A stretch of DNA of 36,049 nt from positions 1-36,049 of the forward strand of contig NZ_MWZD01000007.1 of NCBI RefSeq assembly GCF_002982315.1, in the 5' to 3' direction. Shown piece after piece: positions 16,580 to 23,514 of this stretch (position 1 is the stretch's first letter; each line of letters begins with the position of its first letter). Below the pieces are notes generated by a model. That model was given only the letters and a program-made list of their open reading frames with translations. It searched no databases and was not told the origin of the DNA. The position numbers and the translations under genes are program-made. The stretch comes from Leucobacter massiliensis (GTDB lineage: Bacteria; Actinomycetota; Actinomycetes; Actinomycetales; Microbacteriaceae).

Positions 16580-16992
16580 TGGGGCGCGAGAGTCGTCAAG
16601 CGGCTCTCGCGCGGGCTGCGGCAGGCCTTCCCCCGATCTCGGCGGCTTCTTTCGCGCGAACCTCATGTGCATGCGGGCCTTCGCCGGGCCTGGGACGAGG
16701 ACGCAATCGTCCAACAGTCTGTTGGACGATTGCCGTGGGACCCGAGCATCTCGTCTACATGACCACCGTTGACGAGTTGCTGCGGCACGAGGCCGACGAA
16801 CCGACCATCGGCCTGCCGCTGTGCAAGACGAAGAACGAAGCGGTCGCCGAGTACGCGCTCCGCGACACCACGCAGCCGCTCGGCGTCGCCGAATACCAAC
16901 TTGTCGAAGCGCTCCCAGATCCGTTGCACACCGCGCTCCCGACCATCGAGCAGATCAAACGCGCACTCGGAGCCACTGTCAGCCGCAGCTGA
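16580..16992 (+). pseudogene. Decayed YhcG-like PDDEXK nuclease (DUF1016)
   Basis: Four fragments in three frames read in order as a YhcG/DUF1016 protein: GWGARVVKRLSRGLRQAFP, then PDLGGFFRANLMCMRAFAG, then WDEDAIVQQSVGRLPWDP, then (16759-16992) EADEPTIGLPLCKTKNEAVA and the AEYQLVEALPDPL ending. The middle of the nuclease is deleted and at least two frameshifts separate the pieces. The last fragment is a clean open frame and could be called as a small gene, but it is only the C-terminal end of the family. Confidence 0.72.
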
Positions 16993-17149
16993 CCGCCCCT
17001 GGGGCTTGCGAACGGTGCAGAACGCGCGGGCTTCTGAGTAGCGATCCTTCGGTCGGCGATGCTTGCGAAGCCGCAACCGGAGCGCCACGCCGGCCTTCGC
17101 GCGTCGCAACCAATTCCGGGGCTATTTGATTTACTTCGTTACTCCCGGA

Positions 17150-17171
17150 TCAGACGTTGAATCGCCACTCG
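17150..17171 (-). repeat. attL: displaced original end of ychF
   Basis: The minus strand reads GAG TGG CGA TTC AAC GTC TGA, encoding EWRFNV-stop, the C-terminus of YchF. The 7 bp CGAGTGG (17165-17171) is identical at the right end and is the likely crossover. GC-rich host DNA lies to the left and element DNA to the right. Confidence 0.88.
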
Positions 17172-17192
17172 GTTTCAGGACTTTCCTCCATG

Positions 17193-17258
17193 TGTAAATC
17201 GTTGAAATCACGCGGAATTTAGATCATCTTGATAGGCTTTACAAGCTTGGATTTACAA
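17193..17258. promoter_or_regulatory. Left integrase arm-type sites
   Basis: TTTACAA occurs at 17238-17244 and 17252-17258, and TTTACAC on the minus strand at 17193-17199. The same heptamer recurs inside the right end (29098-29142). ATCACGCGGA (17207-17216) is also repeated at 29161-29170. These fit arm-type binding sites of a tyrosine integrase. They also overlap the promoter zone of the integrase gene. Confidence 0.5.
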
Positions 17259-17281
17259 CTTAGCTTGAAGCGAGAACCCTC

Positions 17282-19018
17282 ATGGCAACCAATCGCACGC
17301 ATCGCGAGAGTATCGCAGTAGAAGGCGGCAGAGCAACGCTCAACGCTCCCCGAGACGAAAAGCGCCCCTATTGGGTTGTTAATTGGGTCGATGACGACGG
17401 CAAGAAGAGAAGCACAAGCGGAGGCAAGACAGAAGCCTCCGCAAGACTCAAAGCAAAACAAGTTTTAGAAGACTACTTGCCCCCACATCTTCGCAAGGGA
17501 GCACAGGCTCCAACCTGGAATGTTGCAGTGTCGCAGTTCCTTGAAGGAAATCGCGAGAGGTGGGCACCTCGAACTTACGACAATTACAGCTATGTGGTTC
17601 AGACCTTTTTGAAACAACTGGGCGAGAAAAGGGTTTCGCAACTTTCGCCGGAACTTATCGAATCGGTGAGTGTTTCCCATCTCAACCGAGAAGGTCGCAA
17701 AAAGGTTCGCTCACTCATTAGAGGGTCTCTCACACCTCATCAGGGTTTCATCATGGTTGATGTTGAACTACTTGCAAAAGCTGTAAAACTGGAAGGCACC
17801 AAGGCAGCAGAACGAGATGTTGCAGTTGATCGTGGCGATATCGCCCCTGCCGATCTGGTGAATGCTTCAATCTTGTGCGCGGCTTCGACTCTGCAAGCTG
17901 ACCCAAGAAAAGCAACCACTCCTTTTGAAGCTCCCAACTACCAAGAGGGCAGCCATGAACAGTTCAAAGACACACCTGGCAAGTTCAGCGATGGACTCCC
18001 CCAGCATCTTGTAGAACGCCATTTCAGAGGCACACCGAGGCAATACAGCGAAGAAGCAATTGAGCGCCGCAGAGAGGCTGACAGGCTCGAAGGAGCGGAG
18101 TTGTGGAGTCGCGTAGCTCTTGCCCTCGCACTTGCCGCTGGTGGCGGGTTAAGACAAGGAGAATTGCTTGCCTTACGACCACGCCATTTCTTCACCAAAG
18201 AAGATCTGCAAATGGTCGTTGGAGCACTTGGAGCGAATGAGAACGATCTCATGTGGCTTGGCTACCACGGCACTGTTCAGGTTGAGGAACAGGCGACGCA
18301 GGCAAGCAAAGGGAAGATTTGGATTACGAGACCCAAGAACCGCAAACCCCGAACCGTAAGGCTCCCTGCACTTCTGCCGCCCATCGGTGGTTCGCGCGAT
18401 ACAACGAGGAATCAGCTCCGGCGCGTTCTTCCAGAGTATGCAGAGAAAGGCTCACTTTGGAGCATGACACCGAAGATGGCACGGAGCTGTTGGGAGGCAG
18501 GATTTCCACCCCTGAACTATTTGCTGTGGCTTCGAATGCGATCGATCTGGCAAAGCGAGCCAGTTCAATCCTTAACAAACAAACAAGCTCAGCTCAGGGC
18601 TTTTCAAGACTCTCTACTGTTCCCCACACGCAACCCAGCGAGGAAGACAAAAACCGGGGAACCCAATGTTCAAGCTGAGGCAGGTTGGAAGCACCGTCTA
18701 GCCGTTCCTGAGGGTTCCGGCAGCTATCAGAGTGCTAGCAATTGGGCGAAGCGATTCATTAACCCGTTGCTTGACTATGTGGGAGAACATTTGGACTCTG
18801 CACCCGCCCACAGAATGAACATTGAGGGTCAGCGCAAAGGCTGGACTATGCACGCATATCGCCACTACGCGATTAGCTGTTGGATTGCTTCTAGGGCAAA
18901 CATTCCACTTCCAGAAATTGCGGAGCAAGCAGGGCACTCAAACATCAGCTTCACTTACTCGCGCTACGCTCATGCTCTCCAAGATTCACGGGTAGCAAAA
19001 GAGGGTTTTGAATACTGA
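17282..19018 (+). CDS. int: Tyrosine recombinase / integrase
   Basis: A 578-residue phage-type integrase, long for the family (usually 350-450). The N-terminus holds an arm-binding-like domain (PYWVVNWVDDDGKKRSTSGG). The SAM-like core-binding domain is near residues 75-125 (NVAVSQFLEG, APRTYDNYSYVVQTFLKQLG). Catalytic residues: Arg in GGGLRQGELLAL, Lys in ITRPKNRKPRTVRLP, HxxR in MHAYRHYA, His in QAGHSN and the nucleophile Tyr in SRYAH. The catalytic domain carries a long insert between the first Arg and HxxR. It lies 110 bp inside attL, as expected for the enzyme that integrated this element. A strong terminator follows. Confidence 0.93.
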   Translation: MATNRTHRESIAVEGGRATLNAPRDEKRPYWVVNWVDDDGKKRSTSGGKTEASARLKAKQVLEDYLPPHLRKGAQAPTWNVAVSQFLEGNRERWAPRTYDNYSYVVQTFLKQLGEKRVSQLSPELIESVSVSHLNREGRKKVRSLIRGSLTPHQGFIMVDVELLAKAVKLEGTKAAERDVAVDRGDIAPADLVNASILCAASTLQADPRKATTPFEAPNYQEGSHEQFKDTPGKFSDGLPQHLVERHFRGTPRQYSEEAIERRREADRLEGAELWSRVALALALAAGGGLRQGELLALRPRHFFTKEDLQMVVGALGANENDLMWLGYHGTVQVEEQATQASKGKIWITRPKNRKPRTVRLPALLPPIGGSRDTTRNQLRRVLPEYAEKGSLWSMTPKMARSCWEAGFPPLNYLLWLRMRSIWQSEPVQSLTNKQAQLRAFQDSLLFPTRNPARKTKTGEPNVQAEAGWKHRLAVPEGSGSYQSASNWAKRFINPLLDYVGEHLDSAPAHRMNIEGQRKGWTMHAYRHYAISCWIASRANIPLPEIAEQAGHSNISFTYSRYAHALQDSRVAKEGFEY

Positions 19019-19098
19019 TTTTCAGCGCAGCCAAGAAGGCGGAAATTCGATCCTGTGGAGCACCCTGAATAGCGACGGAGCTACGGGGCGTTTTCGGG

Positions 19099-19148
19099 CA
19101 CAAAAATAGCCATTTCAGAAGGTTTCTTCCAAAATGGCTATTTTTGTG
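19099..19148. terminator. Bidirectional terminator after integrase
   Basis: A perfect 17-bp stem (19099-19115 with 19132-19148) with a 16-nt loop. An A-tract on one arm and a T-tract on the other let it work for the integrase and for the minus-strand gene ending at 19206. Confidence 0.9.
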
Positions 19149-19205
19149 TAGTGGGTGGTGATTGAAGCTGGTTAGCTGTCAAAATCGCTCCTGTGCGTTG
19201 CGGGG

Positions 19206-19982
19206 TTAGATCTGCGTGAGTGCGGATCGTGCCATGGCAATGTAGTTTATGACTGTTTCTTCCGTGAATTGCTCACTCACGAAGAGGTATTCTGACGAAC
19301 TCACTGTTTCAATCGAGTGGATCCCGTCTGGGGTCTCTGTCGAGAGCGTCATTTCATCGACATTCCTTGCAGTAAGTTCTCTCTCGCGGATTCTCGCAAC
19401 AAGCCCCTTGATGAAGTCCGCTTCGTGGCTTGTGATCAAGTCAGGGTTTTCTAGCAACTCTTCCGCATCACAGAGCATTCTGAAATGAATCCAGTTGAGG
19501 GCGTTCTCTTCCCCTGGGGTGCGGGTGGTGATTCCCGTTGAACCTTGTTTGCCAACGGTGATCGCCATTGGCTGACCGTCAATCATGATGTTGAGGTTCC
19601 CGAAGGGTTCCAAAACCTCTGGGGTGATTTCGCTTCCGTCAAATAGCGCGAGTGCAGCGTGCGAGAGTTCCGAGAATTTCTCATCAGTCAGGTAGGTAGA
19701 GAGGATCTCTTGCGCCCAGATTGTGAGCTGGGTGTTAGAACAGTCCGAGGCAAATTGATAGACACCATTCATCCTGAATTTCACATAGTGCTTTCTCTCA
19801 TAGAAGGTGCGCTTGTGATGCGCGACAAACTTGTTCTTTTGTTCAAAAATCACTGGCGCTTGGGCTGCAACCTCGCTTGCCATCGAGATGAAGTGCCCAT
19901 TGACGTATTCGATCATTCGAGGGCGCATCTCTTCAATTGAGTTTGCGATTACTTTTCTTCTTGTTTCATATCCGATGTTCAT
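19206..19982 (-). CDS. Unknown protein, second gene of element operon
   Basis: A 258-residue protein I do not recognise. It is soluble with no signal peptide or membrane segment. It has a basic stretch with clustered His and Tyr (AHHKRTFYERKHYVKFRMNG, about residues 54-73) and a Gly/Thr-rich turn (KQGSTGITTRTPGEE, about 144-158). AGAAAGAAG upstream serves as a ribosome site. It follows the 19998 gene with a 15-bp gap, so the two are one operon and may act together. Codon use matches the element rather than the host. A cargo role such as phage defence is possible, but nothing in the sequence shows it. Confidence 0.75.
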   Translation of the reverse strand: MNIGYETRRKVIANSIEEMRPRMIEYVNGHFISMASEVAAQAPVIFEQKNKFVAHHKRTFYERKHYVKFRMNGVYQFASDCSNTQLTIWAQEILSTYLTDEKFSELSHAALALFDGSEITPEVLEPFGNLNIMIDGQPMAITVGKQGSTGITTRTPGEENALNWIHFRMLCDAEELLENPDLITSHEADFIKGLVARIRERELTARNVDEMTLSTETPDGIHSIETVSSSEYLFVSEQFTEETVINYIAMARSALTQI

Positions 19983-19997
19983 TATTTATCTTCTTTC

Positions 19998-20924
19998 TTA
20001 GTTAGTGGTGGTGTTGGCGCGGAGCAGTGGGAGGAAGTAGCTGGGAGTCCAGTAAGTGCAAGGCTTTGCCTCTGGGGAGAAAGCCTCCATGTAGCGATTC
20101 GTGAGTTCTTCTTCGTCAAGCGTTGCGCGAATGCCATATCCGTCGCATAGCATCTTGAAGATCAGCACATCCCGGAATAGTTGGTTGTGTTCTTCCCTGA
20201 CGGAGATTGCGTTTGCTACTTCTATGAGGGCTGCTCGATTCCAACGGTCGATATCCAAAGCGCTTTCGAAGTTCAGCGGTGAGGTTGTGCCCTCTTTCAT
20301 GCAGAGCACCCAGTCGTTGAAGCAATCCCAGAGTTTCCTTTCACCGACTCCGTGCAGCAGGATCAGCAGCTCATACGAGAGATGGGCGAGGATTTGAGCA
20401 TGGGCACGCGTCTTCAAGCCAAGACTCTTTGTCGGCAAGAGCTGCAAGGCTGGGGCAATGCTGTGAGGTCCGACCAATGTTCCAAACTCGTGAAACTCAG
20501 GATCAACATCAAGCTGTTCAAGCTCATCGGCTTCATACGCCAGAATTACATCACCCGAGAATGCCAAGAGAACTCCGCTAACTTGATATAGCTCTGCGAG
20601 CACTGCTTGCATATCAAAGCGCTTAGCGTTTAGCTCAACTTCTGAACTGAGGACCCTTAGGAATAGTTCGCACGCGATTTCCTGCTGAGAAAATCCGCGG
20701 CAGATCTTACGGAATTCTGGGTTCGCAATATCCGGGATATGAGCCGCAAAGGATTGCGCCATTTCATCAATCTTCAAGAATTGATCCAGTATCGTGAGGT
20801 CTGAATACTCCCCTTCGAGAAATGAAATCATTTCAAACCCGAGAACACTATAATTCAGAGGATTACCCTCAATAGCCTTATTTAAACCAAGCTCAACCGC
20901 TTCTTTGGAAATAATTTCTTTCAT
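19998..20924 (-). CDS. Unknown helical protein, first gene of element operon
   Basis: A 308-residue protein I do not recognise. It is mostly helical and acidic, with many Leu and Glu and no signal peptide. The frame opens at ATG 20942, but ATG 20924 is preferred because AAAGG lies 8 nt before it while the upstream ATG has none. Segments such as AHAQILAHLSYELLILLHGVG and RDVLIFKMLCDGYGI suggest packed helices. It is the first gene of a two-gene operon, with an inverted repeat (21000-21030) about 75 bp upstream. Confidence 0.75.
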   Translation of the reverse strand: MKEIISKEAVELGLNKAIEGNPLNYSVLGFEMISFLEGEYSDLTILDQFLKIDEMAQSFAAHIPDIANPEFRKICRGFSQQEIACELFLRVLSSEVELNAKRFDMQAVLAELYQVSGVLLAFSGDVILAYEADELEQLDVDPEFHEFGTLVGPHSIAPALQLLPTKSLGLKTRAHAQILAHLSYELLILLHGVGERKLWDCFNDWVLCMKEGTTSPLNFESALDIDRWNRAALIEVANAISVREEHNQLFRDVLIFKMLCDGYGIRATLDEEELTNRYMEAFSPEAKPCTYWTPSYFLPLLRANTTTN

Positions 20925-20999
20925 AATCTTTACCTTTCGCATTAAGTAGCTCTTTGTGCTACGATTAATAATCTAGCATTTCAGAAAGATAAAGTAAAG

Positions 21000-21030
21000 C
21001 CACAAATGTGCATTCTTTGGGCATTTGTGG
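21000..21030. promoter_or_regulatory. Inverted repeat in lsr2 / unknown-operon promoter region
   Basis: CCACAAATG (21000-21008) and CATTTGTGG (21022-21030) are perfect 9-bp arms around a 13-nt spacer. They lie in an AT-rich gap between the divergent unknown operon (20924) and lsr2 (21189). A TATAAT at 21101-21106 is a possible -10 for lsr2. The repeat differs from the XRE-type palindrome at 23436 and 28605, so another protein would bind it. Confidence 0.45.
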
Positions 21031-21188
21031 TATATTATATAAATAAATTACCCCTGAATCCCTTTTGTGGTCTAGAAAATAGATTTTCAAAAGAATTTTA
21101 TATAATCTTTTAAATTACGGCGTGTCGCGGTAGATTTGTCGTAATACTCATGTACAGAAGCCCTTCAAAAAATTTTTAGGAGCAGGAA

Positions 21189-21536
21189 ATGGCGCGCGAA
21201 GATATTACGATTTTTAGGGACGATTTCACCGGCGAAGAAGGTGCGACAACGATTGCGTTCTCCTTTGAAGGCAAAGATTACGAAATGGAACTCGGCGAGG
21301 AGAACCGGCAGAAATTTGCTGATGCCCTTGCTCCTTACATTCGGGTCGCAAGAGCCGCAAAAGTCGCAAAAGCCCCTGTAAGCGCACCAAAGCCTGCCAA
21401 TGACCCTGCAACCCGTCGCGCTGCTGCTGAGCGAGTAGCGGCGATCCGAGAGTGGGCACAAGAGCAAGGGATGGAAGTTTCTGATCGTGGCCGTCTGCCG
21501 TTTGATGTCATTGAGGCTTACGACAAAGCGCACTAG
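21189..21536 (+). CDS. lsr2: Lsr2-like nucleoid-associated xenogeneic silencer
   Basis: A 115-residue Lsr2 protein. The N-terminal dimerisation domain (FRDDFTGEEGATTIAFSFEG, residues about 9-50) is followed by a linker and a C-terminal DNA-binding domain with IREWAQEQGMEVSDRGRLP; the RGR residues insert in the minor groove of AT-rich DNA. Good ribosome site (AGGAG) upstream. Lsr2 silences horizontally gained genes in actinobacteria. A copy encoded by the element may mask its own AT-richer DNA from host or element expression. Confidence 0.93.
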   Translation: MAREDITIFRDDFTGEEGATTIAFSFEGKDYEMELGEENRQKFADALAPYIRVARAAKVAKAPVSAPKPANDPATRRAAAERVAAIREWAQEQGMEVSDRGRLPFDVIEAYDKAH

Positions 21537-21550
21537 GAATGCATACGAAA

Positions 21551-21593
21551 GAACCCCCTGAGAGTTGCTGTAATCGCTTCTCTCAGGAGGTTC
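21551..21593. terminator. Bidirectional terminator between lsr2 and recombinase
   Basis: A 14-bp stem with one mismatch (21551-21564 with 21580-21593) lies between two convergent genes, lsr2 and the serine recombinase. Confidence 0.85.
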
Positions 21594-21613
21594 TGTGGTT
21601 AGTGGGCTGAATC

Positions 21614-22210
21614 TCATGGAGTGAGTGCAAGAGCCTCCCTCGCTCTCCTAATGCGATGATAGGTTGCAACGCTCACATCAAGTTGCTTTGCCTTCTCGCT
21701 TACCGTCATTCGCGGATACTTGAATTCAATCTCACTCAGCTTCTGAATTTGTTCAGTGTGGTCAGCCTCCGGTCTCCCAAACTTCTTCCCAGCTTGCTTG
21801 GCTTTCTCAATTCCCTCAGCGGTTCTCTCCGCAATACGATCTCTCTCAAACTCTGCAAAGCTTGCAAAGACATTCAGCATGAGTTTCCCCGTTGGGCTGT
21901 TGTCAGTTTTGATCCCCTCAGCAAGAGAAGAAAAGCCAACACCTGCCTGTGTGAATTCATCTATCAACGCGAGAGTGTCCCGAAGGTTTCTACCAAAGCG
22001 ATCCAGCTTTGAAACAACGACTTCATCTCCTTCTCGAAGTGAAGAACGCATTCTTGTGAGTTCAGGACGATCCACCGAAGCGCCAGACTTTCCGCGATCA
22101 ATGTAGAGACGCTCACACCCTGCCGCTTTGAGTGCTTCTTCTTGTGTTTCAAGGCTGGTGCCCTGAGTCGCCTGCTTCACCGTGCTCACCCGTATGTAGC
22201 CAATTTTCAT
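21614..22210 (-). CDS. Serine recombinase (resolvase/invertase family)
   Basis: A 198-residue small serine recombinase. The catalytic Ser is in GYIRVST (Ser9), and the Arg cluster and DRFGRNLRD and NVFASFAEFERDRIAERT motifs are intact. A Hin-type C-terminal helix-turn-helix ends the protein (MTVSEKAKQLDVSVATYHRI). ATG 22210 is chosen over 22228 because GGGAGG precedes it. It is the last gene of a four-gene operon. Such enzymes resolve multimers or invert DNA; which applies is not visible, and no matching inverted crossover sites were found. Confidence 0.92.
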   Translation of the reverse strand: MKIGYIRVSTVKQATQGTSLETQEEALKAAGCERLYIDRGKSGASVDRPELTRMRSSLREGDEVVVSKLDRFGRNLRDTLALIDEFTQAGVGFSSLAEGIKTDNSPTGKLMLNVFASFAEFERDRIAERTAEGIEKAKQAGKKFGRPEADHTEQIQKLSEIEFKYPRMTVSEKAKQLDVSVATYHRIRRAREALALTP

Positions 22211-22212
22211 AA

Positions 22213-22680
22213 CTACAACACCTCCCAAACTAAAATCTCTGGCTCCTCCTCGCCCTCACCACGGTCAAAGAACATGAAGATGGCATGTGGTGAGAATACA
22301 GATCTTTGGTCCATGACCCCCCAGGCAGTTTCACCCAAGGATTGCAAGATCCCAAAGCGTTCCAAGCTGTCAAGGAAGTCCCAATTCACAAGCTCGTGAT
22401 CGCACAGATACATGCTCTCTGTTGGGTTGCATATGAAAGAGATCAGCCCCCACATCTCGGGTCTCACAAAGACCTCTCCGGTTGTGTCGTGATCTAGATA
22501 GTGCTTTTGCAAACACTCCCTAATGCTCATCGGTTCTTCTTGCATAACGATTTCAGCGAACTCGTTAAGCGGCATGGGCGCGAACTCGGTCTCAACTGCC
22601 CCGATCTCTTCAAACTCAAAGAGTGCATTTGCTTCATATAAAAGCCCTACTTTTGCTAGACGCTCATCAATCATTGTCAT
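22213..22680 (-). CDS. Unknown acidic protein in recombinase operon
   Basis: A 155-residue acidic protein I do not recognise. The C-terminal half has several aromatic residues (AIFMFFDRGEG, WDFLDSLERFG) and the protein has no signal peptide. AGGAGG upstream gives a strong ribosome site, and the stop lies 2 nt before the recombinase start. It may be an immunity-like or regulatory partner of the secreted peptide encoded just upstream, but this is a guess from position only. Confidence 0.8.
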   Translation of the reverse strand: MTMIDERLAKVGLLYEANALFEFEEIGAVETEFAPMPLNEFAEIVMQEEPMSIRECLQKHYLDHDTTGEVFVRPEMWGLISFICNPTESMYLCDHELVNWDFLDSLERFGILQSLGETAWGVMDQRSVFSPHAIFMFFDRGEGEEEPEILVWEVL

Positions 22681-22683
22681 TTC

Positions 22684-22953
22684 TTATCCTCCTGCTGCTT
22701 TGTGTGCTGCTGTGATCGTGGTGCCTTTACTTGTGGTGAGACATGAGGAGCCGTCTCTGAAAGTGATTCGAACCTCGCTACCACCGTCAGCAGTTTGCTT
22801 ACCAGTGAGATGAATCGCTTTGCTTACTTGGTCGGTATGGCAAATCGGTGAGCCATTGAACCAACCTTGTGATGTGGCTGCATAAGCTGCGGTGCTTCCA
22901 CCTAATGCAAGAGCTGCGGTCAGTGCTGCTATTACCAGTGTTTTCTTCTTCAT
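22684..22953 (-). CDS. Small secreted protein of unknown function
   Basis: An 89-residue protein with a clear signal peptide (KKK, then a 15-residue hydrophobic core, cleavage after AYA). The mature part of about 65 residues has two Cys (PICHTD and SSCLTT) that could form a disulfide, plus Gly/Thr-rich segments. The start has GGGAG upstream. It is co-transcribed with an unknown cytoplasmic protein and a serine recombinase. Function not recognised. Confidence 0.78.
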   Translation of the reverse strand: MKKKTLVIAALTAALALGGSTAAYAATSQGWFNGSPICHTDQVSKAIHLTGKQTADGGSEVRITFRDGSSCLTTSKGTTITAAHKAAGG

Positions 22954-22963
22954 CGTGTTCTCC

Positions 22964-23227
22964 CTATTTCCAATCGCTTGTATCTGAGTTTTGGTAAAGT
23001 TCGAATTCCTCGCGAGTTAGATAAATCGGGCAGTTTGCAAACCACCATCCAGAACCTTCCTTTTCATATGGCAACTTAAATTGGATTTGATAGCCATCAA
23101 GATGAGAATTTAAGCGGTCAGCAATCCAAAAGCCTTGAAGGCTCTGTTTTTCTTTACAGGTGATGCCACTCGCTGCACCAGTTGCTATTGCTCTTGCTTC
23201 TCTCTTAATTTGTTTAAGTGTTCTCAT
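22964..23227 (-). CDS. Small unknown protein, first gene of recombinase operon
   Basis: An 87-residue soluble protein that I do not recognise. It has a basic N-terminus (RTLKQIKREAR) and an aromatic-rich middle (GSGWWFANCPIYL). AAAGGA lies 8 nt before ATG 23227. It heads a four-gene operon (22964, 22684, 22213, 21614) whose promoter must lie in 23228-23436, next to the palindromic operator. Confidence 0.72.
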   Translation of the reverse strand: MRTLKQIKREARAIATGAASGITCKEKQSLQGFWIADRLNSHLDGYQIQFKLPYEKEGSGWWFANCPIYLTREEFELYQNSDTSDWK

Positions 23228-23411
23228 TGTCTATTTCCTTTCGTTTCATAGGAAAATCTCCTACATTTGTGTTCTACCAATTCGAAAAGCAAAAGTATCC
23301 GAAATGGGTCAAATTTCTTTCTGACACTTTTAATATCAACAATGGGTCGAATTGCGACTTTGTGGCACTGATACGCGATGCCATTGGCGGGTGCCAGCAA
23401 GTGGAGACTTC

Positions 23412-23453
23412 TTGACATCGCATAATTCGGGTTGTTGCCTAACGCGTTAGGCA
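23412..23453 (+). promoter_or_regulatory. Promoter with 18-bp palindromic operator
   Basis: A consensus -35 TTGACA (23412-23417) is followed by the perfect palindrome TGCCTAACG-CGTTAGGCA (23436-23453), which covers the expected -10 position. The same 18-bp sequence is the centre of the 40-bp palindrome beside the XRE gene (28605-28644). A repressor here would block transcription of the surface protein gene and possibly the divergent operon. Confidence 0.75.
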
Positions 23454-23514
23454 GTAAGTTTGAAGTTGGCGCGCCCTGATGCGCTACGACTTTGCAAACA
23501 ACCCAGGAGGCACC

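Noticed and set aside
16704..16732. 29-nt perfect inverted repeat CAATCGTCCAACAG / CTGTTGGACGATTG
   Set aside because: It falls in codons for AIVQQSVGRLP of the YhcG remnant, a conserved protein segment, so the symmetry is most simply a coding coincidence.
16759..16992. Clean 78-codon open frame as an intact small gene
   Set aside because: It aligns only with the C-terminal end of DUF1016/YhcG proteins, and upstream fragments of the same protein are present in other frames.
17150..17171. tRNA gene as the integration target
   Set aside because: Neither border folds as a tRNA; both encode the YchF C-terminus instead.
23224..23418. Small minus-strand frame before the recombinase operon
   Set aside because: It overlaps the start of the well supported 22964-23227 gene region and the promoter zone, and has no ribosome site or recognisable features.
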